64,000 nt of DNA from Immersiella caudata (lineage: Eukaryota > Ascomycota > Sordariomycetes > Sordariales > Lasiosphaeriaceae). Below the pieces are notes generated by a model. That model was given only the letters and a program-made list of their open reading frames with translations. It did no database searches and was not told the DNA's origin. Every line of letters starts with the position of its first letter. Position 1 is the stretch's first letter. Positions 44,493 through 57,251 of this stretch are shown here, in pieces. The stretch spans positions 5,270,001 to 5,334,000 of the forward strand of contig JAULSU010000003.1 in the NCBI GenBank assembly GCA_030512335.1, written 5' to 3'. The translations under genes and the position numbers were made by a program.

Positions 44493-46348
44493 ATGCTTGC
44501 GAGCGTCGTTATCGTCGCAGTGCTCCTGCTCGTCCGCGGGCGGTTTCCGCGTGTCTTAGCGAGGGCTACCGGGCAGGGAGAGGCGGCACACCAGATTTCC
44601 GCCCGTGAGGACGCCCCAGCCACGACGGATTTCCTCCGAAGAGTTTTCCCCGTTGGTACGTACCACGACAGCTTATTCGCCATCTTCATAGGCTGGCTAC
44701 GTACCTCCGGCTGCTGGGGCTGGTAGCTGATTTGTACCTTTGAAAGGGATTGTAATTGGGGATTACCTCTATATTGATGGCGGCGAGGTGTCATACAATC
44801 GTGGTGGCAACCCTACCAACCTTACCGTAAATCGTCCCTCAGACCCCAGTACGTCGCGCTACTCCCCATCCAAGCCCAAACCCACAGCCATCGTACCTGG
44901 GTAGCTACTAACATTCCCCCGGCTGAATAGTGAACAGCACCCTCTCCATCCCACTAGCTACATCTTGGACGAACAAATCGGTAGTCTTTCGACAAATTCC
45001 GAAACCAAAGAATACCCCAGTTCTCAACAACCAAGCCGCTTGGCGCCACCCCTCGGGCTCGTCATTCTTACGTATGGGGAGGAGTCACCTCTTACTTCAA
45101 GGCGGCCCCGCCGTCATTAGAGCTCTGGAGGTTCACGGCTGACGGTTCAGGTGGCGGCTCTTGGGAACAGACGGAAGCGTTGGGCAAAAATGTGCGCACT
45201 TCACATGCGGCTTGGACGCAGAGCAGCGATGTTGGGTACTGGATGGGTGGTTGGGCCAAGGAGCACACTGACAACGGCATCCCGGCCGGCACTCTCCTCG
45301 CAGTACCTGGGCTCATGGCGCTGAACTTGACAAGCGGCGAGCTGACAAACTCATCCACGGCAGGCTTAAATAGGCACGGTACCTTGATCGGTGGATCCAT
45401 GGAATTCGTCCCGTTTGGGCCCAAGGGCCTACTGCTGTTTCTGGGGGGCGGCCAAACAAGAATTCTCACCGAAAATGATGCATGGCGGGGAGAGAATCTC
45501 ATGGACTTTCACAATTTGTCGTCGTATGATCTGCAAAGTGAGTTTGCCCCGCGAAGAGCTCATGCGGCTCTGCACGTGCATTTGCTGACACCCGCAGACA
45601 AGAAATGGCTTTTCCAGCAGACATCAGGCGATGTCCCAACTCCCCGCGAGAAGTTTTGCATTGTGGGCGTCCAGGGGCGGAATAAAACGTACGAGATGTA
45701 GGTGTTGGCATCCATCCCCAAGTCCCCCAAACGCCAATCTGACAGACTCCCAGCTTCATATATGGCGGGTACCCAGACGCGATGAACAGTGCCACCGAAG
45801 AAGTATATGTGCTGTCACTCCCAGGCTTCTTCTTCACCAAGGCTCTCAAGTCGGCGGGCGCCACACAGCGAGCCCTTACCTCTTGCGTTTTGGTGGGACG
45901 TCGGCAAATGCTTTCCATAGGTGGCGGTGACGGGTTCAAAGGATATCCCGACTCTCTGCTCGACCGAGATCCGTGTTCAAATGGACTGTGCATTTTTGAT
46001 GTGACACGGATGGTATGGACCGATGAGTACGACTCGGAAGCTCGGCCATACGAGTCGCCAACGGCAATTAAGCAGTGGTACGAGCGGGATGGTATGCGGT
46101 CCGTGGTCTGGTCGAGCTCGGAGGTGGAACGGATATTTTCTAGTGAGCCAGCACCGGTACCCAAAAGCGATGAGCAAGCCACAGTTCCCTTGGCGGAAAT
46201 CTTGGGTGGTGCACTTGGAGGATCGGTTGGGTTTATAATGATTCTTCTTGTTCTGGGCTGTTTCTACTGGAAGCGCAAAAAAAAACGGCTGGGGCTCAAT
46301 GCAACACTCAGCATCCGGCGTAGAGCTTTCGCGTCCAACGGCAACTAG
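44493..46348 (+). pseudogene. Kelch-repeat membrane protein gene with one-base insertion
   Basis: Five exons: 44493-44655, 44747-44848, 44931-45537, 45598-45697 and 45754-46348. The product would be 521 aa if a single extra T near 45068 is ignored; only then is the total a multiple of three. The start encodes a signal peptide (MLASVVIVAVLLLV). Kelch blades are marked by GDYLYIDGGEVSY, SYVWGGVTSYF, YEIFIYGGYPD and GRRQMLSIGGGDGF. A C-terminal helix (GFIMILLVLGCFYW) is followed by KRKKKR. The frame changes between SGSSF and YVWGG. The family is a fungal kelch membrane group of unclear role. Either a recent frameshift or a base-calling error; all splice signals are intact. Confidence 0.8.
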
Positions 46349-46791
46349 CACAGTTGAGGTTGACGGCTTTCAGGGTTTCAGAAGATAACTCATTTCCCTA
46401 TTTTTTGCCTACCTGGGAAGTAGCCTGTATCAAGTATTGGTCCGATAGTTGGTGGCGCTCCAGAGACTTTGCCTCCCGAGTGCTGGCTGTTGATGTGGAA
46501 TAATTAAAATATGCACACCGGGCTTCGCGGGCTGTTTTTTGGTGGCGGCCAGCCAAGCCCGGACTGGGGTTTGACTTGCGTAATTTTCTGCTGTGACCAT
46601 GCGGCCGCGTGCATAGCAGCTGCAGGTAGGCAAGGCTGCGTCGGAACCGGCCAGCACTGCCTTACGTAGGTGGGTAGCCAGCGCGGCCCCGGAGCTTATG
46701 GCCGGGCCTCTCCATCCTTTAATGTCTGCGCTCGTCCTGCTTTTGCCTCAAGTCTTGTCGGGCAGACACCTTTGCTTCAGAATGCCCTCAG
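46349..46791. other. Intergenic
   Basis: Between the kelch and CorA-like loci. No feature is seen. Confidence 0.5.
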
Positions 46792-48105
46792 ATGGAAGGC
46801 ATTCACAAGCAAACGCACGCGAGGCTCAAGGAACTTAACTTTTTGCCCGTTCCGGGCGAGCATGAGCTAATCACCATCTCATCGGCTGGCGCAACGCCCA
46901 CACGAGCAAGGCAATCGGTGTCCCAGACGCTTGAGACTTGCAGACGCCAGAGATACATACCGCCCGTGCTTCGTCTCGTCAAACTCTGTGTTTTGCACCC
47001 GACCCTCGACAAACTTACGGATGCTCCTTCGCTCAACGTGTCGCATGACGAGGTGCTGCAGCTATGGTCGCTTTTCGATCTCGACATGACCGCCCTGCAC
47101 GCTCTCACAAAGGGGATCCAAGGGTTCAATCAGCATCGCCCATTTGACTGGGATACCGCCAAAACATCGAAGGCATTGTACTTTATGGCCAGCTCTTTCA
47201 CATACAGCGTCGTCTGGACATATCACGTCGCAACCCGGTCAACCAGCGGTGTCGTTATCCTGCGCCGTGCCGACATCGCTAGGCGCGACTTTCAGCGCTT
47301 CTGTGAGTCGCTGGAAGCACAGGCGGGCATCTCTCAGCACCCGCTCTGCCTGTTTATAGCCCTCTTGATGCAGACCATGGACGCCATGTATCGCGGTACA
47401 CTCCACTGCCAAGGGCAAATTGCAAACGCCGAGTTCGTGACGGGCCTGAGTCCATTCCAGGACCCAGACATCTCTCCAAGCAGCACCGCCGACTCCCCGG
47501 ACAGAAACTCTTCAGCAGGCGATCAGAATCTCGACAGGATCACCCAAGCCTCCAGCACCATCAGGGACGTGCTGGTGCATCTGGCAGACGACGCCCGCCA
47601 GCTAAGCGGCTTACAGAGCGCCGTCCGCTCCCTCCTGCAAGCCGGTTTTACAAACGTCCCCTGTTATCTGAGCCACACTGGCGCCCAGGGTCACCAACAG
47701 GCGGCCGAGGATGTCACATGTGCAATCCAGTCTCTCCGCCAGCAAATGGACCTGTGGGAGATCCGCATCAAGTACCTCCGCGAACGGGCCAAGAACCAGC
47801 TCACAGTGCTATTCAACCTCGTTGCGCGCTATGATGCGGCCTCCAACATTTCCGTCGCGCTCGCAGCCAAGAGGGATAGATCATCGATGAAGGCTATCGC
47901 CGTCATGACCATGCTTTTTCTCCCATCGACGTTTTTGGCTGCGCTGTTTACGGTGCCTTCACTTCCTATCCAGCTGCAGGACGGCTTTTGGAAGTACTGA
48001 GCCATTGCCATCCCGGCCACGTTGCTTGTGTTTTTTGTTCAGTGGCTTTGGTCGTGGAGGGACAGGGGAAGGGTTGGTGGCGGGAGACGTAATCATTTGT
48101 ACTAA
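46792..48105 (+). pseudogene. CorA-like transporter gene truncated by in-frame TGA
   Basis: A 402-codon frame from ATG 46792 ends at TGA (47998-48000). The same frame then continues for 34 sense codons to TAA at 48103-48105. The protein has a soluble N-terminal region, a coiled coil ending KYLRERAKNQLTVLFNLVA, then the first C-terminal helix (AIAVMTMLFLPSTFLAALF). Fungal CorA-like proteins continue FWxYWA into a second helix; here it reads FWKY, TGA, AIAIPATLLVFFVQWLW. The stop replaces the expected Trp (TGG to TGA). Without helix two the two-helix pore unit cannot form. CorA proteins carry Mg2+ or related divalent cations. No other lesion is present, so the change may be recent or polymorphic. 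Confidence 0.82.
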
Positions 48106-48761
48106 GGGATTCTGATGGTAGGCCTGGGAACGGTGGTAAATAACACACACGGATGGGAATTTCTTAAATGGGCTTCCTGAGACCTTCCTGCCATTCCAAA
48201 CTCGGCCGAAACAATCTCATTTATAATTTTACTATGACTAGCCCTACGTCATTCGGAGACTGGTGTTTTGCATACCTACCTAGCCAAGGGACTAGTCCCC
48301 GCCCGGCAAGATGCTCCCCAGCCTCTGCTCAAATAGAATCAGCGCAAATTTTAGCGTGGTTGTTGTGCACTCCCCAAACTTTCATGAAGACCCACCACAC
48401 ACCAGTTGCGACGACAGCAACGACGATCGCCGACAGAAACATCAAGTCAAATATATTTTGAGTCTAGCTAAAAATTCCGATGCAATACCTATTAATGCGA
48501 GCGTGGGGAAGAAACATCCATGTCTCGCGTCCGGATCCGCTCCCAATGACCCAACCAAATTCCATCGCACGGCAGACCGACTCCAATCCCAGTACGCATA
48601 CACCATCAAGCAAATCTGTTCTAGCCTGCACAACACATCTATCGCAAAAGCTAACCAACGCAGGCTGAATGCAGAGTCGATTCCCATACCATAACGCCCT
48701 CCCCCGTCGCGCCCGCTACTCTCCCCGTCCGTCGTCGTCGTCACGTCTGCTCGCATCCCGA
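48106..48761. other. Intergenic, convergent 3' flanks
   Basis: Between the converging CorA-like locus and the PKS. No gene is recognised. Confidence 0.5.
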
Positions 48762-51700
48762 TCATGCGCTCTTCGTCTTCTGAACAATCAGCGCGGCCAG
48801 GTCGTTGAAGTTGCCGCTCGACAGCAACTCCAGGATCTGCAGGTTTGCTCTGAGCTCCTTGGCGATCCAATTTCGGAGCTCGATAGCCGTCAGCGAGTCG
48901 AGTCCATACGATGTGATGTTCCGCGCAGCGTCGAGATTTTCCACAGAGATCGTCAACACCTCGGAGAGCTTCTGAAGAATACCCTGCGCAGCAATGGCGG
49001 CGGCCTCCTCGTCTGACTTGGCCGCCCGGAAGGCATTTCCCGGAGACACAGCTTGTTTGGGGACCTTGCCTTCCCTCTCCGCCTCCGCCAGACACTCTGC
49101 CTTGAGGTCTGCGAAGCGGGGATCGTTGGCGTAGTATGGCCATTGCCCGTCGCTGCCCATGTGCAGCTTGAGACCGGTAAGGCACTGAGGCGGGCACACT
49201 CCACGGACGGCAGCTGACAGCAGAGCCAGGACTTCTTGCTCGCTCACCGTCTCGTTTCCGAAGTTGCGAATGATGTCCTCCTGGCGCTCGGCATTGTCCG
49301 CCAGGTAACCCGCCCCCGTCACGGCAGTCAGGTCCAGCGATGTGCCTGGGAGGCCCTTGCGGACGCGATACTCGACGAAAGAGTCGAGGAAGGTGTTCGC
49401 AGCGGCGTACGCTCCCTGTCCGCGGCTGCCCAAGATACCCGATGCGGAGGACAGAACGACGAAGTAGTCGAGGTTGACACGGCTGTCGATCAGAACATTG
49501 TGGATATTCCATGCACCCTTGACCTTGGGCCGGATGACCTGCTCGTAGTCGTCGTGCGCCATTTGTTCGAGGAGGACGTCGCGAAGGACCATGGCGGCGT
49601 GGATGATACCGCAGATCGGGGGCAACGACTTGGCACACTCGCTGACAAGTTGCCGCACTTGCGCCTCATCGCTGGCGTCGCACTTCTTGACGAGAACCCG
49701 GGCGGTAGGGCAGTTGATCTCCTCTCGCAACTGCTCAACCATCTCCTTGCCACCACCACTTCTGGAGAGCAGCACGATATTCCGCGCGCCGTGTTCAACC
49801 ATGTACTTGGCCATCGATCTTCCGAGACCGCCCGTACCGCCGACGATAACATGGGTGCCATCGCGCCTGAAAATCGACTTGGATGTTCGGTGGGTAGCCT
49901 ATGATCTCATTTTAGTGTGGTGTCCCCGCAGTTCAGTATGTGGGTGCGGTCTTCTTCTTACCTTGACTTGTTCCTTGGTGCCCGAGATCAAAACAACAGG
50001 GTGGACGGCGCCTTCGCGGACCTTCTCTAGACCCTTGGACAGCTCCGACACGGGGAAGACAGACGCTTTGGTTGGCGGCATCATGGTACCGGAGGAGATG
50101 TTCTCGACGACAGCCTTGAGCGTCTGCTCCATAACCTGCGGTCGGGCGGCGGCGAGGCTCGCGATGCCGACCGAGGTGAAGGTGGCATTGACGCCAAGCT
50201 CAGGGCGGGTAGCCTGGTGACCCTCGGACGTCCGCACTTCGACAAAGCGGCCGAAGTCTGCCAGGCACTCCCAAGCCCGAGCATTTTCGCTGCCCGACGT
50301 GGCCAGAATGACCTCCATTCCCTCGCCGTGGGTGGCCTCCTCGAGCTGGCGGCGGAGGTAGATGCTCCGCGCATCGAATACACGCTCGCGCGCAACGCCG
50401 ATTCTCCGAGCAGCATCCTTCTCCATGTCGTTCTGGACGAGAACGTAGGCACTAGCGCCCAGGTATCTCGCGACCTCACCAGCGGCAATGCCAACGGGGC
50501 CGGAAAGCTGGATGAGCACGCGCTCGCCTGGGCGGACCCGAGCAACTTCTGTGAGCGCATAGTGGGCGGCGGTGAAGGCAATGGGGATAGACGCGGCCGT
50601 CTCGACGCTGACAGCGCTGGGGATGTTGACAGTGCTGCTTACGCGGGCGCGAGTGTGCGTGCCGATAGCACCCTCTGACAGGGCGCAGACTCTGCTGCCA
50701 ACCGAGATGTCGCGCACGTTGCGGCCGACCCGCGTAACAGTTCCGCTGCAGCCGCGCACATGCGAGGTGCGGCCAGCGCTCTTCTCGATGAACTCAAGGT
50801 CGTCGCGCGAGATGGTGCTCGCAGCCACGAAGATCTCGACCTCATCGTCTGCCAGCGGCGCGTCGATGCGATCCTCGAAGAAAAGATCTGCTTCTGTTGA
50901 ACCCTGCGGCAGGGTGGCGAGCTGCATCTGTCGGCCCTTTTGATGGAAAGGCTGGAGATATGGGGCGGACGACCCAAGAGTGCGGTGGACGTCCACGTTG
51001 AGCTTCTCGTCAGCCGCAATACGCGGAACGACGAGCTTGCCGTTCTCCTCGGCGAACTCCATCTCAGCATCATCGCCCTCGGCCACGACAGACATGGCGA
51101 ACGCATCGCAGATGAGCGCAGCCTGTGCCTGGATGTCAAGAGGCGTGCTGGCATCAAGGTCGAGAGCCGCAGCCCTGGCTGAGTTCTCCGAGCGGATGGT
51201 ACGAATGAGGCCAAGCGCCATGTTAGCATCCGGCGTCGTGGGGAAACGGGTGGCACCGCGCGTGACCCACAGCAGACCGCCTGCCGACCCAAGGAGCTTC
51301 TTGACCTGGTCGAGCCCTGGAGCAGTGATGGAAGAGAGCATCATCGGGCGGTTGAGCTCCGACATGACGATGAAGCGGCTGGACCAGTCATTGACCTTGT
51401 CCAATGAAGTCACCTCAGGGCGCGTTCCGGTGTGCTCCTCGATTCGTTGCGCCACAGCCTTCACCAAAGGATCCTCCTTATCGACACGCCCAGCCTCGGC
51501 CAAGAGGACGACCTTGGCACCGGCCTTGGAAGCATCGCCGTCGGCGTTTCCATTAGCCTGCGCCTCCTTGACAGGCTCCCACTTGAACTGGAAGCACAAC
51601 TCTCTCGGTCCAGCCAGCTTGGGGCGCTCGCTGCGGATGGCCTGGAACTCAAGCCCAGCGATAGAGATGGACGCAGCATCCGACCCAGGCGAGGAGAAAG

Positions 51701-54700
51701 CCTCGACCATGAACGACTCGGATCTGGGCTCTGCGGTAGAGTGCGCGCAGAAGCTCTCGTTTGTCCGCTTTCTCCAGCGCGAGCTGAGGGTAAAGTGACG
51801 GACAGCAGAGGGGATGTAAGCGCAGTCCGGACCAGCAGCACCCCGTGTCCCGAGGCTGAGGAGCGGAAGCTGAAGCATAGAGTCGAGGATGGAGGGATGC
51901 AGCTTGTACGGGGTCTCGAAAGCCATCGGCATGTCGGAGACGGTGTCCCTGGCACAGCAGTGCGCGGCAACCTCGGTCTCGTTGGCAGTCACCTCGATCA
52001 GCGACTGGAAAGCCTGCGGGTAGGCGACACCCAGAGTGCCCAAGTACTTGTAGATGCTGGCTCCGGAGCCTGCGACCGGCTGGGACTTGCCAGCATCCAC
52101 CTTGCCGCATGTCTCGCTCACACAGTCGGGCGTTCCGGGGGTAGTCGTGCCGACGCCGGCGTCTGAAGTGGCAGACGAAGGGCCTTTGGAGCGCGTGGAT
52201 GCGGAATCGGACGAGCTGTCGTGGGCGGATGAGTTGCCCGTCGACGGGAGATGCAGCGTCGCATCCAGCTTTGCGTTTGCGTGGAGCGTGGACACAGACC
52301 GGCGCGCTTGGGTAGCAGGCTCGGCCTTGACGAAACCCGTGCAGTGTTCCTGCCAGCCCCGGCCCGCCTCGTAGGATGTGATGCGGAACTCGTCCGTACC
52401 GTCCTCGCCAGGCCGAACCGTCAGGAGCATCTCGATCTCAAGGCCGTCGTCAACGTACAGCTGCTCGGCAACCTTCAAGTCCTTGATGTCGAAGCGGCTG
52501 GCAACGAAGCCCTTCAGCGACGCGCGCTGGTTCGCTGCTTCGATGGCCATGGACATGTATCCGGCAACGGGGAAGACCATGCGAGACTGCACCTGGAACT
52601 CCTTGAGCCACGGCAAATCCTCAGTTCGGAGGACGTTGCGCCACGTGGGATCCAGATCGCTAGACCAGTCGGCCATGGTTCCGAGCAGATCGTGACGAGC
52701 AAACGGCTTCAGACGATGCTGCTTGGTGATGCGTGACTCGTACCAGTACTTTTGCTTCGTCCACGGGTACGCATACAGACCAGCGATAAGATCAGGACGC
52801 TCCACCTCCTCTCGGTTGTGGTTGATGTTGAAGTAGTCCATGTCGGTGTACCCGCGCACGAACAGCTGTCCGGCCAGCTGCAACGCTGTGCGGGTGGCGT
52901 TTTGGTCGCGAAGCAACGTGGGCAGGTAGGCGATCTTGCTGGCGGACGCGCCAACCTTCTTCAGGATCTGCATGATGGGGCCCTTGAGCGCAGCATGAGG
53001 GCCGACCTCGACGAGGATATCAGGGTGATGCTTCTTGCACATCTCCTGGAGCGAAGTGGAGAAGCGCACAGCCTGCGTGAGGTTGTCCACCCAGTACTGG
53101 GGGCCGAGCTCGGACAGCTTGATCTTGCGTCCGTAGAGGGACGAGTAGAATTCAACGTGAGAGGACCCCATATCCTTTGGCGGCTTGATGTGGCTGATGC
53201 TGTCGAGGTAGAACTCGGACACAAGCTTCATGTGCGGCGAGTGGTACGCGACATCGACGAAGAGCTTGCGGTTGAAGGTCCCCTTCTTCTGGAAGACGGT
53301 GGCGACACGGTCGATGGCCTCCTCGTCGCCGGAAAGCGTGGTCGATGACGGCGAGTTCTCACACGCGACGACGACTTGAGGGCCGCCCTCGCTGTTGATC
53401 TCATCGAGCATCTCGGCGAGGTCGTCTGCGCCAGCACCAACCGCCATCATGGATCCCTTGAGGTCGGGGAACTTGCGCTTCAGCTCGATGATGGCCTGGC
53501 CTCGATAATACGCCGCAGCCATGGCCGACTCGAATCCCAGAGCGCCGGCAGCGTACGCAGCACCGATCTCTCCGCTGGAGTGACCAGTGGCAGCTGAAGG
53601 CTTGATGCCGAAGGATGCCAACAGATCTGTCAACGCCAGCTGGACGGCGCTGCAGATTGCCTGAGAGATGTGGGCTTGGCCGACCTTGGTGGTCTTCTTG
53701 TCACGGGTGAGCTCCTCAAGGATGGAGAAGTCAGCACCGATGTCGCGCAGAGCCTTGTCGGCTCTGTGAATGGCTTCTCGGAACACCGAGTGCGTCGTGA
53801 GCAGCTCGCGACCCATGGCATGCCATTGCGCGCCTTGGCCAGTGAAGACGAAGGCCAGCTTGGGGGGTTCGGTGGGCGCACGCATGGGTATGACGTCGTG
53901 GCTGTTGAGCAGGCCAGCCACGTCACTGCACATGCCGGCGACGACGGCCACTCTCCAGGGGAGGTGGGAACGGCGCTGGCAGAGCGTGTACGACAAGTTC
54001 CTCGGCATGGTAGTCTGGTACAGCTCGGCATGCTGCTCGAGCCAGATTCCCAGCTTTTGCATCGACGACTTGAGGGCAATCTCGTCGTTGGCGGAGAGAA
54101 CGAAGAGACGGTCGGATGTGAAGCCGTTGATATCGCCCAGCTCAACGCCACGGGTTACGGGAGGACCCCGCAGCACACAGGTCGAGTTGGAGCCGCTGAA
54201 GCCAAAGTTGTTGACGCATACGTACTTCTTCCGGCTGGGCCAGGGCTTTTGCTTTGTGGCAACGCGCATGTTCCACTTTTCCAACGGGATGGCGCTGTTC
54301 ACCTGCTCGAAATCTGCGTTGGGCAAGATGAAGCCGTAGTACAGCATCAGCACCGACTTGATGACGGACACGATACCACTGGCGCACTCCAGATGACCGA
54401 CGTTAGGCTTCGTTGAGCCGATGTAAAGGGGATCTTCCTTGGTGAAGTGGTTGCCGACGGCCTTGTAGATGGCGGTCGCCTCGATCGGGTCACCCTTCTT
54501 CGTTCCGGTACCGTGGGCCTCGAAAAAGCCGACATCCTTGGGGTCGATCTTGGCCTGGGCAAAGACATCGCGGATGAGCTGCTCCTGCTCCTCGGGGCTG
54601 GGGGCAACGATGCCGACAGTGCGGCCGTTGTGGCTGATGCCGGAGTGCTCGATAACGCTGAAGATGTGGTCGTTGTCCTTCTCGGCCTGGTGAAGAGGCT

Positions 54701-55512
54701 TCAGGATCAAGACGCCGGCGCCCTCGCCACGGGCATATCCGGACTTGGCGCGGTGGTCAAAGGCGTGGGTCTTGCCGGCATCGGAGAAGAGTCGTAGCTT
54801 GGCCATGGACACCCAGATGTCGGGCTGAGTGATCAAATGGGAGGCGCCGACGATGGCCTGCTCGGACTCGCCTGCGCGGATGCTCTGCACGGCGAGATGC
54901 AGGGCGTGCATGCTTGACGAGCACGCAGTATCGACTGTGAAAGATGGGCCACGGAGGTTGAAGTAGTACGCGAGGCGACCCGACAAGAAAGACCCCTGGT
55001 TGCCAGTGGCGTCGAAGCTGGGAATGTGGTCGAGATCTCTCATGTTGCCGGTGCGGTGCTCGGTGTAGTTTCCGCCGACGAAGACACCGACCCTTTGACC
55101 GGAAATCTTCTCTTTCGGGATGCCGCTGTTCTCGAGGGCTTCGTATGTGGTCTCGAGAAGGAGACGCTGGGCAGGGTCTTCCCGAAGGTTAGCTAACAGC
55201 CACAGCCCAAGGGGGTTTCCGCGGCTTCTCACCCATCGCCTCGGCCTCCTTCTTTGTGATGTCGAAAAAGGCGGCATCGAACTCGGAGATGTCGTCCTTG
55301 ATGAAATAGCCGCCCTGGGAGTTGAAAGTGCCCTTCTTGTCCGGGTTTGGGTGGTTGTAGGCGGCTGCGTTGAATCTGTCCTCTGGGACCTTCGACCAGC
55401 CTGTCCTCTGGCGACACAGCATGCGGTAAAACTCGCCAGGGTTCGAGACGTCACCAGGCAGCCGGCAGGACATGCCCACGATGGCGATCGGCATCGGCTT
55501 CTGGTCCGCCAT
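48762..55512 (-). CDS. Highly reducing type I polyketide synthase (KS-AT-DH-ER-KR-ACP)
   Basis: Predicted 2210 aa, three exons: 55512-55233, 55177-49962 and 49898-48762. Both introns (55 and 63 nt) keep phase. KS: DTACSSS at about residue 178, EAHGTGT and KPNVGHLE. AT: GHSSGEIGAAYAAG. DH fold: LPWLKEFQVQSRMVFPVAGY, in which the usual DHxV catalytic His is Phe (about residue 953, 52596-52598); the second-site Asp (HPSILDSMLQ) is kept. ER: LIQLSGPVGIAAG, an altered GGVG motif. KR: VGGTGGLGRS, VLSSASG and AYAAANTF. ACP: GLDSLTAIELRNW, Ser at about 2167. No methyltransferase, thioesterase or condensation domain is seen. It builds a reduced polyketide, probably released by the FSH hydrolase encoded divergently at 57252. 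Confidence 0.95.
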
Positions 55513-57251
55513 GGCGAACGATTTGGATTAACGAGTGAATATGGCGAAATAGGAACAACGAAAAGGAAATCGAACGAGCGCCTTAGTTGTGGATCGGATG
55601 AATGTCGATTCTCTCAGGACAAAAGTTTCGCAGCACCGCAGAGACCGGATTCTTTCACATCTTACTTATAAGACGAACGGGATGCACACACGCACATTGG
55701 CAGAGAAGGCGCGCCAAGGGAGATGCCAAATCCGGCGAGCGGGCGATCACGGCGCCGCGTGTTTGTTCCCACGCGTGGGGTGCCGACGGTTGAACGCAGC
55801 GGGAGGTGAGACGGCCATGGTGCCTTGCTAGCCGTTTGGTGGATGAGGGTAAACTTCGTCCGACCCCCTTCCTATTTCTGGCGCACCCCCCCCCCCCTCA
55901 CCCAGCTTTAGAGCCTGTGCCTGGATTGCTCGCGGGTGCAGCTCCGCACATAACGGCCTACACCCACCCCTGTTCCAGGGAACAGTTACCGCTAAATTGC
56001 AGGGCGTAGCGCGCTACTAGCTTCGGCGTCTGAACGAATGCAAGTTTCGGTCCAAGTGGACGGCTAGTCGCTGAGCGTGGGAGTGGCGACGCGAAGTTTC
56101 CTTCGTTTCTGGTGCCCTACCGTTCCAACCCGCCGTGTGATTTGCGAGTCAAGGGCCAGGAACCAGGGGTAAGTGTCCCTCGAGCAAGTTGCTCGGCCGT
56201 CTTCAGTATCCCAGGAGCCACGCATCGGGGCTGGATATCAGGCTTGCGGCCCCTGCCAAGCAAGTCAGCGAGCACGGCTTGGCACACTCTAATCCAACGC
56301 TGCACCTTGGCTGTTCCAAATGCAAGATTCTTATTGCGTATTCCATGCTGCATCGATCCTCCTAGAGATGGTCGTTGAGATGCGGGCTGGTAGTTAGGAG
56401 TCATCTCAGCTCCTTATTCGGGATGACAAATGACGGAGCTGGCCTCCCACCCCATTGCATTTGCCAGTTGCTGCCAAAGGTTGGCAAGTGTCGTTAGCTC
56501 TACGACCGAAGCGCTCGCCCTTCACGGCAGCGCCGGGTCAGGGGCTGGCGCAAGTGAAACCTTGATCGTAGTGTGGTTTGCGCATGTGAAGAACCAGCTC
56601 GCCGGGCAAAGCATGGAGCAGTCCTACCGACTTTGCCTTTGGTAAGCGCCAACACGGTCTTGAGTTGACCCTAGACCTGCAAAGACGCTGCCGGGCAACG
56701 CTCAGCCGCGTCTGGACGTGTTGCGTGCCAACGTTTCAGGCACAACAGCGGGACTTGGGGCCGAAATTAGCATCCGGCTGCAGAAAAGCCGTTGGAGGGG
56801 GCCATGACGTCCTAACGCCTCGGCGCCGTTGAAGATACACACACGGGAGATCCGTGCGAGGAGCCAAATGTGCTGCAGAGATGGTTGCTGCAGTCCCCCA
56901 ATACTCTACCAAGCCGCTCTGACGCGCAATCTTTTTGATGCGGCTAGCAGTCCTCATGCGGCTCTAGCTCTGAGGTTGGGAGGAAGGGCGGGATGGTGCT
57001 GTCTGTGTACGTAACTATGGCGAACGGATCGTGTCTTCTGCGAGTATACATAGCGACGGGGGGATCTTGACGAAATGAAAGAAATTCCTCATCAGCATCA
57101 CAGATCAACATCTCACACTCACCTCACACCTTCATCAAACAACACTCTTGATAACAGCCGTTCAACATCATCAGTCTTTTTTTTTTTTTTTCCATCTCTT
57201 CACAGAGATACCTACACTCGCTCACACAACCCCCTACCACCAACCATCAAG
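55513..57251. other. Divergent intergenic region, PKS to FSH hydrolase
   Basis: A 1.74-kb divergent promoter region. It holds a C11-like run near 55887 and a T13 tract near 57178 in a CA/CT-rich leader just before the hydrolase ATG. No intervening gene is recognised. Confidence 0.5.
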
